Shown: in pieces, positions 17,252 through 28,223 of the stretch | How positions within the stretch are numbered: the first letter of the stretch is position 1 | How the letters are laid out: the number at the start of each line of letters is the position of its first letter | Source of the DNA: an uncultured Alphaproteobacteria bacterium | GTDB taxonomy: Bacteria; Pseudomonadota; Alphaproteobacteria; HIMB59 | Direction: 5' to 3' | DNA length: 45,721 bases | Assembly: GCA_902610175.1 (NCBI GenBank) | Contig: CACLUR010000007.1 | Span: forward strand, 1 to 45,721 | Translations under genes and position numbers: made by a program | The notes under the pieces: model-generated | What the model was told of the DNA's origin: nothing | Databases searched by the model: none | Seen by the model: the letters and a program-made list of their open reading frames with translations, nothing else

Positions 17252-18619
17252 TTACTTAAAATATCGAGAGTAATAATTTGCTATTTCAGAGAGTGATACT
17301 TTTTCTTGTTTCATAGTATCTCTATCTCGCACCGTAACTGTTTGATTTTCTAAAGTTTCAAAATCAATAGTAACACACAAAGGTGTCCCAATTTCATCAT
17401 GTCTACGATAATTTTTTCCAATATTTCCTGTATTTTCAACCATAACTCTGCCTAGACTAAGTGATTGTAACTCTGATTTGACTTTATTTGCTGTATTGAC
17501 CAGGTCTGAATTATTTCTTTTCAATGGTATAACTGCGGCCTTAAATGGTGATAAATGCGGTTTAAGTTTGAGTAATGTTCTTTTGTTAGCCTCATCCACA
17601 GTGTAAGCCTCATTTAAAACTGCCAACACTCCCCTTTCTACTCCAGCAGAAGGCTCTATAACAAATGGTACAAACCATTCTTTGTTTTCTAAATCTTGAA
17701 TTGCTAACTTAGTCGTGGAATTTATATTATCTTTTACTTTAGCTTTAATATTAAAATCTTTTTGGTTTTTAGAATGTGAACCCAAATCAAAATCAGTTCT
17801 ATTTGCAATACCCTCAAGTTCCTCAAGGCCATGTGGAAATTCATACATAATATCAAAAGTTGCTTTGGAGTAATGTGATAAATCCTTTTTTTCTACCTCG
17901 AGTAATTTTAATTTCTCTGATTTGACACCTTGATCGGCCCACCAATTTAAACGTTTATCTACCCAATATTTATGCCAACTCTCATCAGAACCAGGTTTAA
18001 CAAAATACTCAAGTTCCATTTGTTCAAACTCCCTAACCCTAAAAATAAAGTTTCTAGGTGTGATTTCATTTCTAAATGCTTTTCCTATCTGAGCGATTCC
18101 AAAAGGAGGAACTCTACTTGTTGAGTCAACGATATTTTTAAAATTTACAAATATTTGCTGAGCAGTTTCTGGCCTCAAATATGCAAATGAACTACCGTCA
18201 TCAACTGGACCTATTGCAGTTTTAAACATTAAGTTAAATGGCCTCGGGTCAGTTAAATCCTTTGATTTGCAGTTACTTAATGAACCACCTCTTGGACATT
18301 CACTTTGTTCTAATTGATCTGCTCTAAATCTTGCTTTGCAGACTTTACAATCAACCAAAGGATCAGAAAATGTATCCTCGTGGCCTGAATATTTTAAAAC
18401 AGTAGGTGAGGTTAAAATAGTTGAGTCCAATCCCTCAACATCATCTCTTTCATAGACTATTGATTTCCACCAAGCTGATTTTAAATTTAATTTTAACTCT
18501 ACACCCATAGGTCCAAAATCATAGAGACCTTTCATGCCACCATAGATATCATTTGATGGAAAAATAAATCCTCTTCTCTTACACAGAGATACTAAGTCTT
18601 CCATATTTTCTGCTGTCAT
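17252..18619 (-). CDS. glyS: Glycyl-tRNA synthetase, single-chain alpha2 type
   Basis: This 455-residue class II synthetase has [10 protein letters not shown] at 148-157, motif 2 [18 protein letters not shown], the glycine-site stretch [10 protein letters not shown], and a C-terminal anticodon-binding domain. It belongs to the alpha2 (eukaryote/archaea/Gram-positive-like) family. It is not the alpha2beta2 GlyQ/GlyS enzyme usual in Proteobacteria. A zinc-finger-like insert has C91, C94, C108 and C117. It lies in a methyltransferase-S49 peptidase-GlyRS run where, as I recall, other Alphaproteobacteria have glyQ and glyS. Lateral replacement at the same site is the simplest reading. The spacing to the peptidase gene is 3 bases. 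Confidence 0.93.
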   Translation of the reverse strand: MTAENMEDLVSLCKRRGFIFPSNDIYGGMKGLYDFGPMGVELKLNLKSAWWKSIVYERDDVEGLDSTILTSPTVLKYSGHEDTFSDPLVDCKVCKARFRADQLEQSECPRGGSLSNCKSKDLTDPRPFNLMFKTAIGPVDDGSSFAYLRPETAQQIFVNFKNIVDSTSRVPPFGIAQIGKAFRNEITPRNFIFRVREFEQMELEYFVKPGSDESWHKYWVDKRLNWWADQGVKSEKLKLLEVEKKDLSHYSKATFDIMYEFPHGLEELEGIANRTDFDLGSHSKNQKDFNIKAKVKDNINSTTKLAIQDLENKEWFVPFVIEPSAGVERGVLAVLNEAYTVDEANKRTLLKLKPHLSPFKAAVIPLKRNNSDLVNTANKVKSELQSLSLGRVMVENTGNIGKNYRRHDEIGTPLCVTIDFETLENQTVTVRDRDTMKQEKVSLSEIANYYSRYFK

Positions 18620-18622
18620 CGA

Positions 18623-19420
18623 TCAGATACCAAATTTGTTGAAAAGAAGCTCTTCTTTTAATTTAGTAATTAAATCTTCACTATTTAGAGAGTTAATGCC
18701 TAGACCTAGCTTTTGTTTTAGAGACTTTGGTTGTTTTATTTTTTTAATTTTGGTCTTTTCACCAAATTTACTTTTAAAAAAAGATGACTCAGATGTAATA
18801 CCATCAATTAAACCTAAGTCTTTTGCCTCATTAGCTAACCAAAAGGAACCAGAGAATATGATTTTTTTATTTTTTTCGCTAATTTTCTTTTTTCTTCTCG
18901 AGGACACCCAATCAATAAAATTTTGATGTATTAACTTTTGAAGTTTTTTCAATTTTTCTTCATCTTTTTTATTAATTTTTAAAAATGGATCTAAAAAGCT
19001 TTTGTTCTCTCCAGCAGTAAATATCCTTCTCTCTACTCCAATTTTTTTAATAAGATCAGTAAATCCAAAACCACCTGATATAACACCTATTGAACCAACA
19101 ATAGAATTTACATCTGCATATAATTCATCTGCTGCACATGCAAGCCAATAACCTCCTGATGCAGCAACATCTTCAACAAAACAATAACATTTCACTTTTT
19201 TCTTATCTGAAATTTCTCTTATTTTTTGTGCAATTAAAGATGATTGCACTGGGGAACCACCAGGAGAGTTAATGATAATTGATAGTGCATCAAATTTCAT
19301 TTTCATTACTTTTGAGAAAAGTCCATTTAAATTATCCATATTCAATGGCGCTCTACTTCCAGATGCAATCATTCCTTTGAGATCGATTGAGATTATTGTT
19401 TTGTTTGGACTGAACATCAT
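18623..19420 (-). CDS. S49 family peptidase (SppA/SohB-like)
   Basis: This 265-residue protein belongs to the signal-peptide-peptidase-A family. The expected serine nucleophile is S88 in VAASGGYWLA, and the partner lysine is K140 in TAGENKSFLDPF. INSPGGSP at 51-57 forms part of the oxyanion region. SppA enzymes degrade released signal peptides and other membrane fragments. No N-terminal membrane anchor or signal peptide is seen, unlike E. coli SppA, so it may be cytoplasmic or peripheral. It overlaps the methyltransferase stop by 4 bases, giving a translationally coupled pair. Confidence 0.88.
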   Translation of the reverse strand: MMFSPNKTIISIDLKGMIASGSRAPLNMDNLNGLFSKVMKMKFDALSIIINSPGGSPVQSSLIAQKIREISDKKKVKCYCFVEDVAASGGYWLACAADELYADVNSIVGSIGVISGGFGFTDLIKKIGVERRIFTAGENKSFLDPFLKINKKDEEKLKKLQKLIHQNFIDWVSSRRKKKISEKNKKIIFSGSFWLANEAKDLGLIDGITSESSFFKSKFGEKTKIKKIKQPKSLKQKLGLGINSLNSEDLITKLKEELLFNKFGI

Positions 19421-20124
19421 TTAAACCAATTTTCTATATCTTTAGAATACTTTGATAAATTATCGTGGATTATAATTGCATTTGATGTTTTCTCTATAAA
19501 ATAATCACTTTTCGTGATTTTTATAAGGGCATTTTTAGGTTTTGTGCCTTTAAAAGATAATAAATGTGTTGTAGTTACTTCTAGATTAAATTTTTTCAAT
19601 ATATCTAACATAAAATCCATATTTTCAAATCTATTAATGATAAATGCTGTTCCTTTTACTTTTAAATAAAGAATTATGTTTTTAATCCATTTTTTCAAAT
19701 TTGACTCAGTTATATATTTTGAAGCATTTATGGACGGATTTTTAGACTTTAGTACTTTATTTGCAAAATAAAAAGGAGGATTTGATAAAATTAAATCAAA
19801 GTAATTCTCATATTTTTTATCAAAAATGCAATTGTCATGAACTTTAAATTTTAAATTTTTTAAGTTATTTTCTTTATGATTTAAAACTGAAATTTTATGA
19901 TGAGTTTCATTTTTTTCAAAACCAATAACTTCAGATTCTGGATTTCTATAAGCAACAATTAGGGAAATAGAACCACAACCAGATCCCATATCTAAAATTT
20001 TATTGTGCTTTTTTTTTGCATTAGAAGCCAGAATAATAGGCTCTATACCGCTCCTATAGCCTTTCTTTAATTGATAATATACAATTTTACCATCTAGTAG
20101 AAAATCTTTGGAGTATAAATTCAT
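19417..20124 (-). CDS. TrmN6-like tRNA/DNA adenine methyltransferase
   Basis: This 235-residue Rossmann methyltransferase has the SAM-binding loop LDMGSGCGSISL at 44-55 and the NPPF motif at 115-118 that marks N6-adenine methylation. It begins with the family feature DFLLDG...KKGYRSGIEPIILA. The likely substrate is A37 of tRNA1(Val), by analogy with E. coli TrmN6 (YfiC), although a protein or rRNA target cannot be excluded. It starts only 5 bases from the divergent polyprenyl synthase gene, so its promoter must lie inside that gene. Confidence 0.83.
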   Translation of the reverse strand: MNLYSKDFLLDGKIVYYQLKKGYRSGIEPIILASNAKKKHNKILDMGSGCGSISLIVAYRNPESEVIGFEKNETHHKISVLNHKENNLKNLKFKVHDNCIFDKKYENYFDLILSNPPFYFANKVLKSKNPSINASKYITESNLKKWIKNIILYLKVKGTAFIINRFENMDFMLDILKKFNLEVTTTHLLSFKGTKPKNALIKITKSDYFIEKTSNAIIIHDNLSKYSKDIENWFK

Positions 20125-20129
20125 AGCTA

Positions 20130-21128
20130 ATGCAAAAAATTAATTTTGAACAAACTATAAAGTTAATTCATAAAGAAATTAATGTAAAGTTAGTTAGAAC
20201 TAATAAAGAGCTTGATAGATTTCTAGTAAGTGCTGTCCCTATTATTCCAAAATTAGGTAATTATTTTTTCAAAAAAAGGGGAAAGCAATTACGGCCAGTT
20301 TTATGTTTGCTATCAAGTAAAATGATAAATAAAAATTATTCACAAATATCAAGCGATATTGAAATGTCTACTGCAATCGAATTCATACATGGAGCTACCC
20401 TCCTACATGATGATGTGATTGATGAGGGTAAATTACGAAGAGGCCAAAAGAGTATTAACACAATTTGGAATAATAAGTTTAGTGTTTTGTTTGGCGATTT
20501 TTTATTTTCAAAGTCGTTTCAATTGATGACAAAAGCCAATTCTTTAAAAGCAATGGCTGCACTGTCTCAAGTAAGTAGTAAAATTTCAGAGGGAGAATTT
20601 ATGCAACTCACTCATGAGAATAATATTCATATCACTGAAAGGAAATATATAGAGATTATATCTTTAAAAACTGCAGAATTATTTGCTGCGGCTATGAAAA
20701 TCCCTGCCATTTTAACTGGTAAAAATTTAAAAATAGTCAGAAGTTTATACAAGTTGGGATTGTATTTTGGAATTATATTTCAAATCATGGACGATTTCCT
20801 TGATTATTTTGGAAATAGAATAACAGGTAAAAAGAATGGTAAAGATTTTTACGAAGGAAAAATTACTTTACCAATTATATTACTTTTAAAAAAGTCAAAT
20901 AATACTGAAGTTAATTTTATCAAAAAGGTATTCAATAAACGCAAAAGATTAAAAAGTGATTACACGGAAATAATGAATTTAATGAAAAAATATAAAATTA
21001 ACCATGACGTGAAAATATTCTGTGATAAATATAATAAAAAATCTTTGAAAATATTGAAACTATTTAAGGGCTATCAAAAAGATCTTTTTATAAATCTTCT
21101 TATAAGTTCTATTAATAGAACTTATTAG
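20130..21128 (+). CDS. ispB: Trans-polyprenyl diphosphate synthase
   Basis: This 332-residue enzyme has both aspartate-rich motifs of the family: DDVIDEG at 94-100 (first DDxxD) and DDFLDYFG at 221-228 (second). It extends farnesyl diphosphate with isopentenyl diphosphate to make the long ubiquinone side chain. Octaprenyl or decaprenyl length cannot be told from the motifs. Alphaproteobacteria commonly place this gene opposite the TrmN6-like/S49 gene pair, as here. Its TAG stop overlaps the panB stop at 21125-21128. Confidence 0.92.
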   Translation: MQKINFEQTIKLIHKEINVKLVRTNKELDRFLVSAVPIIPKLGNYFFKKRGKQLRPVLCLLSSKMINKNYSQISSDIEMSTAIEFIHGATLLHDDVIDEGKLRRGQKSINTIWNNKFSVLFGDFLFSKSFQLMTKANSLKAMAALSQVSSKISEGEFMQLTHENNIHITERKYIEIISLKTAELFAAAMKIPAILTGKNLKIVRSLYKLGLYFGIIFQIMDDFLDYFGNRITGKKNGKDFYEGKITLPIILLLKKSNNTEVNFIKKVFNKRKRLKSDYTEIMNLMKKYKINHDVKIFCDKYNKKSLKILKLFKGYQKDLFINLLISSINRTY

Positions 21129-21913
21129 TCATATCTATATTTTTTATTAGGAAATTTATTGCTATTAACTTCTTTAGAGAATTTTTTTACAGCAATTTTA
21201 ATATTTTTTGATAAATCTTCATATCTTTTTACAAATTTTGGATGATTATTTCCATACATTCCAAGCATATCCTCTGATACTAGTATTTGACCATCACAAA
21301 ACTCAGATGCACCAATTCCAATTGTAGGTATTGATAAGACTTTAGTAACTTGTTTTGCTATCTTTGTTAACATTCCCTCCAATAATATGGATACAGCACC
21401 TGCTTTTTCTAAACACAATGAGTCCGAAATAATTTTATTTAAATCCTCTTTCTTTTTTCCATATATCTTAAATTTTTTTGTTGAACTAAATTTCTGTGGT
21501 TGTAAGCCTAAATGCGCCATAACAGGTACTTTTTTTTTCTTCAAATACTTAATTACGTCTTCTAGTTCAGTATTACCCTCTATTTTTACACCATCACAGG
21601 AAGTTTTTTTCATAACGGATAAAACACGTTTTACAGTATTGGACTCACTAAAATCTTTATTGTAAGGCAAATCAAAAAAAACCAGTGATTTTTCTGCAGC
21701 TTTTTTTACTGCAGTAGCATGATTGATCATTATTTGATCGTCAATAGTTCTAGTAGAGTCCATCCCATACAGCACGTTACTCATTGAGTCACCAACTAGC
21801 ACTACATCAACGAGATCGTCAATAATTTTTGTGTAATTATAAGTATAAGATGTTAGGCAAATAATTTTTTTTTTGTTTTTTTTATTAAATACTGATTTAA
21901 TTGATCTTTTCAT
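21125..21913 (-). CDS. panB: 3-methyl-2-oxobutanoate hydroxymethyltransferase
   Basis: PanB transfers a hydroxymethyl group from methylene-tetrahydrofolate to alpha-ketoisovalerate, the first pantothenate step. Family features are the (beta/alpha)8 barrel start KKIICLTSYTYNYTKII, VVLVGDSMSNVLYG with a metal-binding Asp, and IPTIGIGASEFCDGQILV. I start it at ATG 21913-21911 (262 residues), which matches the usual N-terminus; the open frame extends to 21958 with an unlikely 15-residue addition. At this start, the sequence CATG also supplies the apt start on the other strand. The substrate alpha-ketoisovalerate comes from the ilv genes downstream. Confidence 0.93.
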   Translation of the reverse strand: MKRSIKSVFNKKNKKKIICLTSYTYNYTKIIDDLVDVVLVGDSMSNVLYGMDSTRTIDDQIMINHATAVKKAAEKSLVFFDLPYNKDFSESNTVKRVLSVMKKTSCDGVKIEGNTELEDVIKYLKKKKVPVMAHLGLQPQKFSSTKKFKIYGKKKEDLNKIISDSLCLEKAGAVSILLEGMLTKIAKQVTKVLSIPTIGIGASEFCDGQILVSEDMLGMYGNNHPKFVKRYEDLSKNIKIAVKKFSKEVNSNKFPNKKYRYD

Positions 21914-22430
21914 GAATAATGATTTAAAAAGTATTCGAATTATAAAAGACTTTCCCAAAAAAGGTATTGCTTTTTACGATATATCTACAATTTTATCAAA
22001 TCCTAAAGTTTTTAACAGAGCTGTAAACTCAATGTCAAAGGAGGTAAATAAATTAAATGCTAATACTATAGTTGGAATAGACTCAAGAGGATTTATTTTT
22101 GCCTCAGCTGTAGCTTATAAACTTAAAAAAAAATTAGTTATGATTAGAAAAAAAGGGAAACTACCAGGAAAAACCTATTTTACAAGTTATAAGCTCGAAT
22201 ATGGTTCTAATGAATTGGAGATACAAAGTGATATGATCAAAAGTTCTGATAAAATTGTAATAATTGATGATATTTTTGCTACGAGTGGGACTATTAGAGC
22301 ATCAATGAAATTAATAAAAAAAACAAAAGCTAAGATCAAAGGTATCGTAGTGCTTTTAGAGCTAAATTTTCTTAATGGAAGGTCTAGAATTAAGCAGAAA
22401 TTAATTAGTTTAAATGTAGTTAATACTTAG
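21912..22430 (+). CDS. apt: Adenine phosphoribosyltransferase
   Basis: Apt salvages adenine to AMP using PRPP. The chosen ATG 21912 gives 172 residues and aligns with the usual Apt start (LKSIRIIKDFPKKGIAFYD). An open extension to 21873 would overlap panB by 41 bases and adds no family sequence. Visible motifs are VGIDSRGFIFASAVA and the PRPP loop IVIIDDIFATSGTI. The stop overlaps the convergent DUF6165 gene by 11 bases. The promoter must lie within panB. Confidence 0.92.
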   Translation: MNNDLKSIRIIKDFPKKGIAFYDISTILSNPKVFNRAVNSMSKEVNKLNANTIVGIDSRGFIFASAVAYKLKKKLVMIRKKGKLPGKTYFTSYKLEYGSNELEIQSDMIKSSDKIVIIDDIFATSGTIRASMKLIKKTKAKIKGIVVLLELNFLNGRSRIKQKLISLNVVNT

Positions 22431-22809
22431 AATACTCTTTTTCTTCCTTAATCTTTGAGCCAGATAAAAGATTAATTTCTTTTTTTATTGAAGCCCTGAT
22501 GTCATTTTTAAAATGTACATCTCTTGAGATTTTAATAAATTTCTCTCCAAAATCTTTATTTGCTTCACACTCTCTTTTAACATTTTCAATATCCCATAGT
22601 TCTTCATTAATAATTTGTAGTTTTTCAACAAATTTATTGAAAGACTCTTTATTGGCTATTTTTAAATTATTACTTTGCTCTATCAATGCCTCTAATTCTA
22701 TCTTTATATTCTTTAATTTATTAGGATCATTCACCTTTTTTGATTTAATATTCAAAATAGTAATTTTATCAAATAATTCTCCTACAGAAATTTCAGCTAA
22801 TATTTTCAA
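22420..22809 (-). CDS. DUF6165 family protein
   Basis: This 129-residue, largely helical, charged protein matches DUF6165 as I recall it: VSVGEL-type start (EISVGELFDKITILNIKSKKV), a central NEELWDIE region and KNDIRASIKKEIN near the C-terminus. No catalytic motif or membrane segment is visible. Relatives are often found near surface-polysaccharide genes, but the function is unknown. It is the last gene of the 15-gene minus-strand run, overlapping the cupin gene by 4 bases. A role in envelope sugar metabolism is only suggested by that context. Confidence 0.75.
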   Translation of the reverse strand: MKILAEISVGELFDKITILNIKSKKVNDPNKLKNIKIELEALIEQSNNLKIANKESFNKFVEKLQIINEELWDIENVKRECEANKDFGEKFIKISRDVHFKNDIRASIKKEINLLSGSKIKEEKEYSKY

Positions 22810-23156
22810 ATTGTTCTACCATAAATATCTGAATATCTTTTAATATCTGACTCTAAAAACTTACTTCCCTTTTGTACCTCAATAATTATTAATTTTTTTT
22901 TTGAACTTTCATTCAAAACCCTATGTTTTGATTTCTTTGGAATAAATATATTTTCATTTTCTGACCTATAAAAGGTACGATTATTTATAATAACTGTTGC
23001 CCTTCCCTCTATAATTATCCAATGTTCTGATCTAAAATTATGTGATTGATAAGATAGAACACCTTCAGGATTTACTACAATCTTTTTGATTAAAAAATTT
23101 TTGGATTTTGAAAGAACAACAAAAGAACCCCATGGTCTTTTTATAGATTTTGTCAT
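22806..23156 (-). CDS. Cupin-domain protein, mannose-6-P isomerase type II-like
   Basis: This 116-residue single-domain cupin has SYQSHNFRSEHWIIIEGRATV at about 35-55 (quoted in part by position), which resembles the C-terminal cupin of bifunctional mannose-6-phosphate isomerase/GDP-mannose pyrophosphorylase proteins. H39, the E44/H45 region and H88-type positions could hold a metal. No nucleotidyltransferase half is attached. The ORF opens TKSIKRPWGSFVVL, whose RPWG is typical of that family. It overlaps rodA by 4 bases and DUF6165 by 4 bases. The probable substrate is a sugar phosphate; activity is not established. Confidence 0.78.
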   Translation of the reverse strand: MTKSIKRPWGSFVVLSKSKNFLIKKIVVNPEGVLSYQSHNFRSEHWIIIEGRATVIINNRTFYRSENENIFIPKKSKHRVLNESSKKKLIIIEVQKGSKFLESDIKRYSDIYGRTI

Positions 23157-24271
23157 GAGAACATTCTCTTATTTTCATTTATAGACATAAAATTTAATAT
23201 TAATGCACAAATAATAAGATTACTCAATAAAGAACTTCCTCCATATGACATAAATGGTAGAGCTACTCCAACTACAGGTAATATTCCTACTGTCATAGAT
23301 ATGTTAATTAAAAATTCAAAAAAGATTTTGAATGAGAGAACAAATAAGATTATCTTGTTAAACAACTGTGTTAGTTTGAATGTCTTAAAAACAGGTATTA
23401 AAAACAACACAAAAAAAAGTAAAATCAATAATATTGAGCCTGTAAATCCAAACTGCTCTGAAAATATAGCAAAAACAAAATCTGTCTCTTTTTCTGGAAG
23501 GAAATCCAAACTACTTTGTGAACCTTCAAGAAAACCATTTCCTTTTAAACCACCAGATCCGATGGCAATTTTAGATTGAATAATGTGGTAACCTTTGCCA
23601 AGAGGGTCTAAATCTGGATTTAGAAAAATTTGTATTCTATTCTGCTGGTAAGGTTTCAAAAGGTTCCATAGTAATGGACTTAATAAGAAAATTATCGTTA
23701 AGGATAATATTGGATAAATTAATTTAATTCCAGCATAGAATATGACTACAAGGCCTAAAGCCAAAATAATAATTGCTGTGCCTAAATCTGGTTGTATAGC
23801 AACTAGAACAAAAAAAATACATGACACCATAAGAGGTAATATTGACTTAAAAAGACCGATTGTTTTTTCAGCATTTAATTTATGAAAATATTTTGCCATA
23901 AATATTATTAAAGCTATTTTTGAAAATTCAGATACTTGTAAATTAAAACCAGCTATTCTTATCCATCTAGTTGCTCCCATACCTGTGTAACCAAAAGCTA
24001 ATGTTGTAATTAATCCAATAAAAATTATTATTAAGAATATTTCTGCAAAATTAAAAATAAACTTGGGCTCTAATATAATAATACCAAAAAATAAAGGCAG
24101 AAAGATTAAAAATCTTATTAATTGGCTTGATGCCCATGGATCAAATGAACCTCCAGCTGCAGAATAAAGGTTAATCTCACCTATCCAAAAAATTATCAAT
24201 AGAATAAAAAAATATATCCAATTTAAATTTAATAAACTTTTAAATTCTTTAAACATTATTTTTATATGCAA
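23153..24271 (-). CDS. rodA: Rod-shape peptidoglycan polymerase RodA (SEDS family)
   Basis: This is a roughly ten-segment membrane protein of 372 residues with SEDS features: GATRWI (in TGMGATRWIRIAG), AIQPDLGTA, the EKETDFVFAI loop and the C-terminal GVALPFMSYGGSS. RodA polymerises glycan strands from lipid II during cell elongation, in complex with PBP2. It overlaps the mrdA stop by 23 bases if the first ATG is used; an internal Met at residue 6 would reduce the overlap to 8 bases and is an equally good start. It lies in the mreBCD-mrdA-rodA elongasome block. Confidence 0.95.
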   Translation of the reverse strand: MHIKIMFKEFKSLLNLNWIYFFILLIIFWIGEINLYSAAGGSFDPWASSQLIRFLIFLPLFFGIIILEPKFIFNFAEIFLIIIFIGLITTLAFGYTGMGATRWIRIAGFNLQVSEFSKIALIIFMAKYFHKLNAEKTIGLFKSILPLMVSCIFFVLVAIQPDLGTAIIILALGLVVIFYAGIKLIYPILSLTIIFLLSPLLWNLLKPYQQNRIQIFLNPDLDPLGKGYHIIQSKIAIGSGGLKGNGFLEGSQSSLDFLPEKETDFVFAIFSEQFGFTGSILLILLFFVLFLIPVFKTFKLTQLFNKIILFVLSFKIFFEFLINISMTVGILPVVGVALPFMSYGGSSLLSNLIICALILNFMSINENKRMFS

Positions 24272-26021
24272 AATTTAAAATCTTATGGGCTATTGGCGCA
24301 GCTACGGCTGATCCAGAACCACCATTTTCGATGACTACAGAGGCAATATATTTTGGTTTATCATAAGGAGCATATCCCACAAATACAGAGTGGTCTTTAA
24401 ATCTCTCCTCAACTTCTTTTGATTTGTACAAATCGTCTTCTCTCTCGCTTTCTTTAATTCTAATGACTTGTGAAGTACCAGTTTTACCACCTATTTTTAC
24501 AAATTCTGGATTTGTAATACTTAATTTATATGCTGTACCTCTTGGTTCTTGAACAACAGAGTTAAGAGCATTAATTAAAATTTTTTGATGTTCAGAATTA
24601 AACTTTTTTCCTATAAATTTTGTTGGTAACTTTTTATCTAATTTAGGAATTGGATATTTTCCTCCATTTAATATTGCGGAGTAAAGTGTCGCAAGTTGTA
24701 ATGGAGAGGTAAGGTTATAACCTTGACCTATGCTAGTAATTAGAGTTTCACCTTGGTACCAACTTTGTTCTAAAAAAGCTTTTTTCCATTTTTTGTCTGG
24801 AATAAGGCCTTTGCCTAAATTTGAAAGGCCAATGTCATACTCTTTGTTGAGTCCTAATTTAGTCGATAAAATAGCTATATCATCAATATTTATTTTTTTA
24901 GCTAATTCATAAAAAAACACGTCACAAGACTCTTTAATAGCTCTCTTAAGATTAACCTTTCCATGCCCGTCTTTTTTCCAACAATAATAATTCCTATCAC
25001 CAAGTGAAGAATGACCTTTGCAAAAAACCTCAGTTTGAGTATTGATCAAATTACGCTGAAGGCCTAACAATGCTGGTATTGGTTTGAAAACAGAACCAGG
25101 CGGATAAAAACCAGAAAAAGCTCTATTTAAAAGTGGTTTTTTTTCATCCTTTAAAAATTCATTAATTTTATTGTTTTCCCTATCTTCAAAAATTTGTGCA
25201 TCAAAAGTAGGGTTAGAATTCATAGATAAAATTGAACCGTCTATAACACTTAATACAATAACTGAACCTTTTTTATCTGGTGGTAATAGTGATTGAGAAT
25301 AATTTTGAAGGTTCAAATCTAATGTGAGGTATAAATCATTTCCCTTGATAGATTTTTCAATTGAAGTTTCTCTAATTATTTTTCCCTTAGCATTTACTTC
25401 ACTAAATACTTTGCCTGGTGTACCTTTTAAGTGATTTTCATAACTTTTTTCTAAATGAAATACACCTTTGGGGTAATGTTCATAACTTTGAGTTGGTTGA
25501 CCCATATAACCAATTACATGCGAAAAATTTTTATATGGATAATACCTTTTTTTAGACTCAATAATTTTTATTGAATTAAATTTGAACTTATTTTTTTCAA
25601 ACTTAACTATCTGTTCCCATTTAGCTCTTTTTACACTAAATCCAATGTAGTCATTATAGTTTTTTAATCTATTTTTAATTTTATCAAAATTTAAATCTAA
25701 TTTAATTAGTAAATCTAGATTTTTGATTTCTCTAAAATAGTCTTTGTTTAAATATTTGAATACCACAAATTCATATAAAGATGAACTCCCTGCTAATAAA
25801 TTATTTTTTGAGTCGTAAATATTACCTCTTATAGGCGGAGTCAATTTTATAGATACTTTATTTTCAACAGATTTCTTTTTGTAAAAGTTAAAATTAATAA
25901 CTTGGAGTGAAAATAACCTCACAGATATAATAAAAGATAGTAAAACACCTATAGAAATTATAATAAAAGATCTTCTATTAAGTATTTTAATACTATCTTC
26001 ACTTATCTTATTTTTTTCCAA
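24249..26021 (-). CDS. mrdA: Penicillin-binding protein 2 (transpeptidase)
   Basis: This 590-residue class B PBP has an N-terminal membrane anchor (about 18-40), a pedestal domain with RGNIYDS at 65-71, and a transpeptidase domain with SVFK at 310-313 (Ser310 nucleophile), SCD at 365-367 and KTGTS at 513-517. It cross-links peptidoglycan for lateral growth together with RodA. The start overlaps the mreD end by 14 bases. All catalytic motifs are intact and the length is normal. Confidence 0.95.
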   Translation of the reverse strand: MEKNKISEDSIKILNRRSFIIISIGVLLSFIISVRLFSLQVINFNFYKKKSVENKVSIKLTPPIRGNIYDSKNNLLAGSSSLYEFVVFKYLNKDYFREIKNLDLLIKLDLNFDKIKNRLKNYNDYIGFSVKRAKWEQIVKFEKNKFKFNSIKIIESKKRYYPYKNFSHVIGYMGQPTQSYEHYPKGVFHLEKSYENHLKGTPGKVFSEVNAKGKIIRETSIEKSIKGNDLYLTLDLNLQNYSQSLLPPDKKGSVIVLSVIDGSILSMNSNPTFDAQIFEDRENNKINEFLKDEKKPLLNRAFSGFYPPGSVFKPIPALLGLQRNLINTQTEVFCKGHSSLGDRNYYCWKKDGHGKVNLKRAIKESCDVFFYELAKKINIDDIAILSTKLGLNKEYDIGLSNLGKGLIPDKKWKKAFLEQSWYQGETLITSIGQGYNLTSPLQLATLYSAILNGGKYPIPKLDKKLPTKFIGKKFNSEHQKILINALNSVVQEPRGTAYKLSITNPEFVKIGGKTGTSQVIRIKESEREDDLYKSKEVEERFKDHSVFVGYAPYDKPKYIASVVIENGGSGSAVAAPIAHKILNFAYKNNV

Positions 26022-26428
26022 ATTTTATGAGTCCTAAATATACTGCTGGTATAATAAATAAAATTAAAAGATATTGAAAATTTAATAATCTAAAAACCAA
26101 TGGATAATCAAAAAAGCAAAAGGTAATAAAACTTAATAGAAAAATAATTAAAGTTTTTATTTCTATAGATAGTCTATAATTGTTAATTAAATAATTTAAT
26201 AAAAGTATAGGTATTAATAAAAATACAGTTCCTATTAATATTGGAAGTCCTACAAAAACCTCTATGACGAATGTTGATAGTATAAAAATAAAAATATCTA
26301 AAGATTTTATTTTTTTTTTATTAAGTATTGTGAAAAAAGCTATATTTATCAAAGATAAAATCACTATATCATTTAAAATAAAGTTAAAATTTCCATAAAC
26401 TATAAATAAAAACAAAATGGCTATTATT

Positions 26429-26436
<8 letters not shown>
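26008..26436 (-). CDS. mreD: MreD-like rod-shape membrane protein
   Basis: This 142-residue protein is almost entirely hydrophobic, with about five transmembrane segments. Sequence similarity to MreD is weak, as is common for this fast-evolving family. The call rests on position between mreC and mrdA, on length and on topology. MreD helps link MreB/MreC to PBP2-RodA in the inner membrane. It overlaps mreC by 8 bases and mrdA by 14 bases. Confidence 0.8.
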
Positions 26437-28223
<1,787 letters not shown>

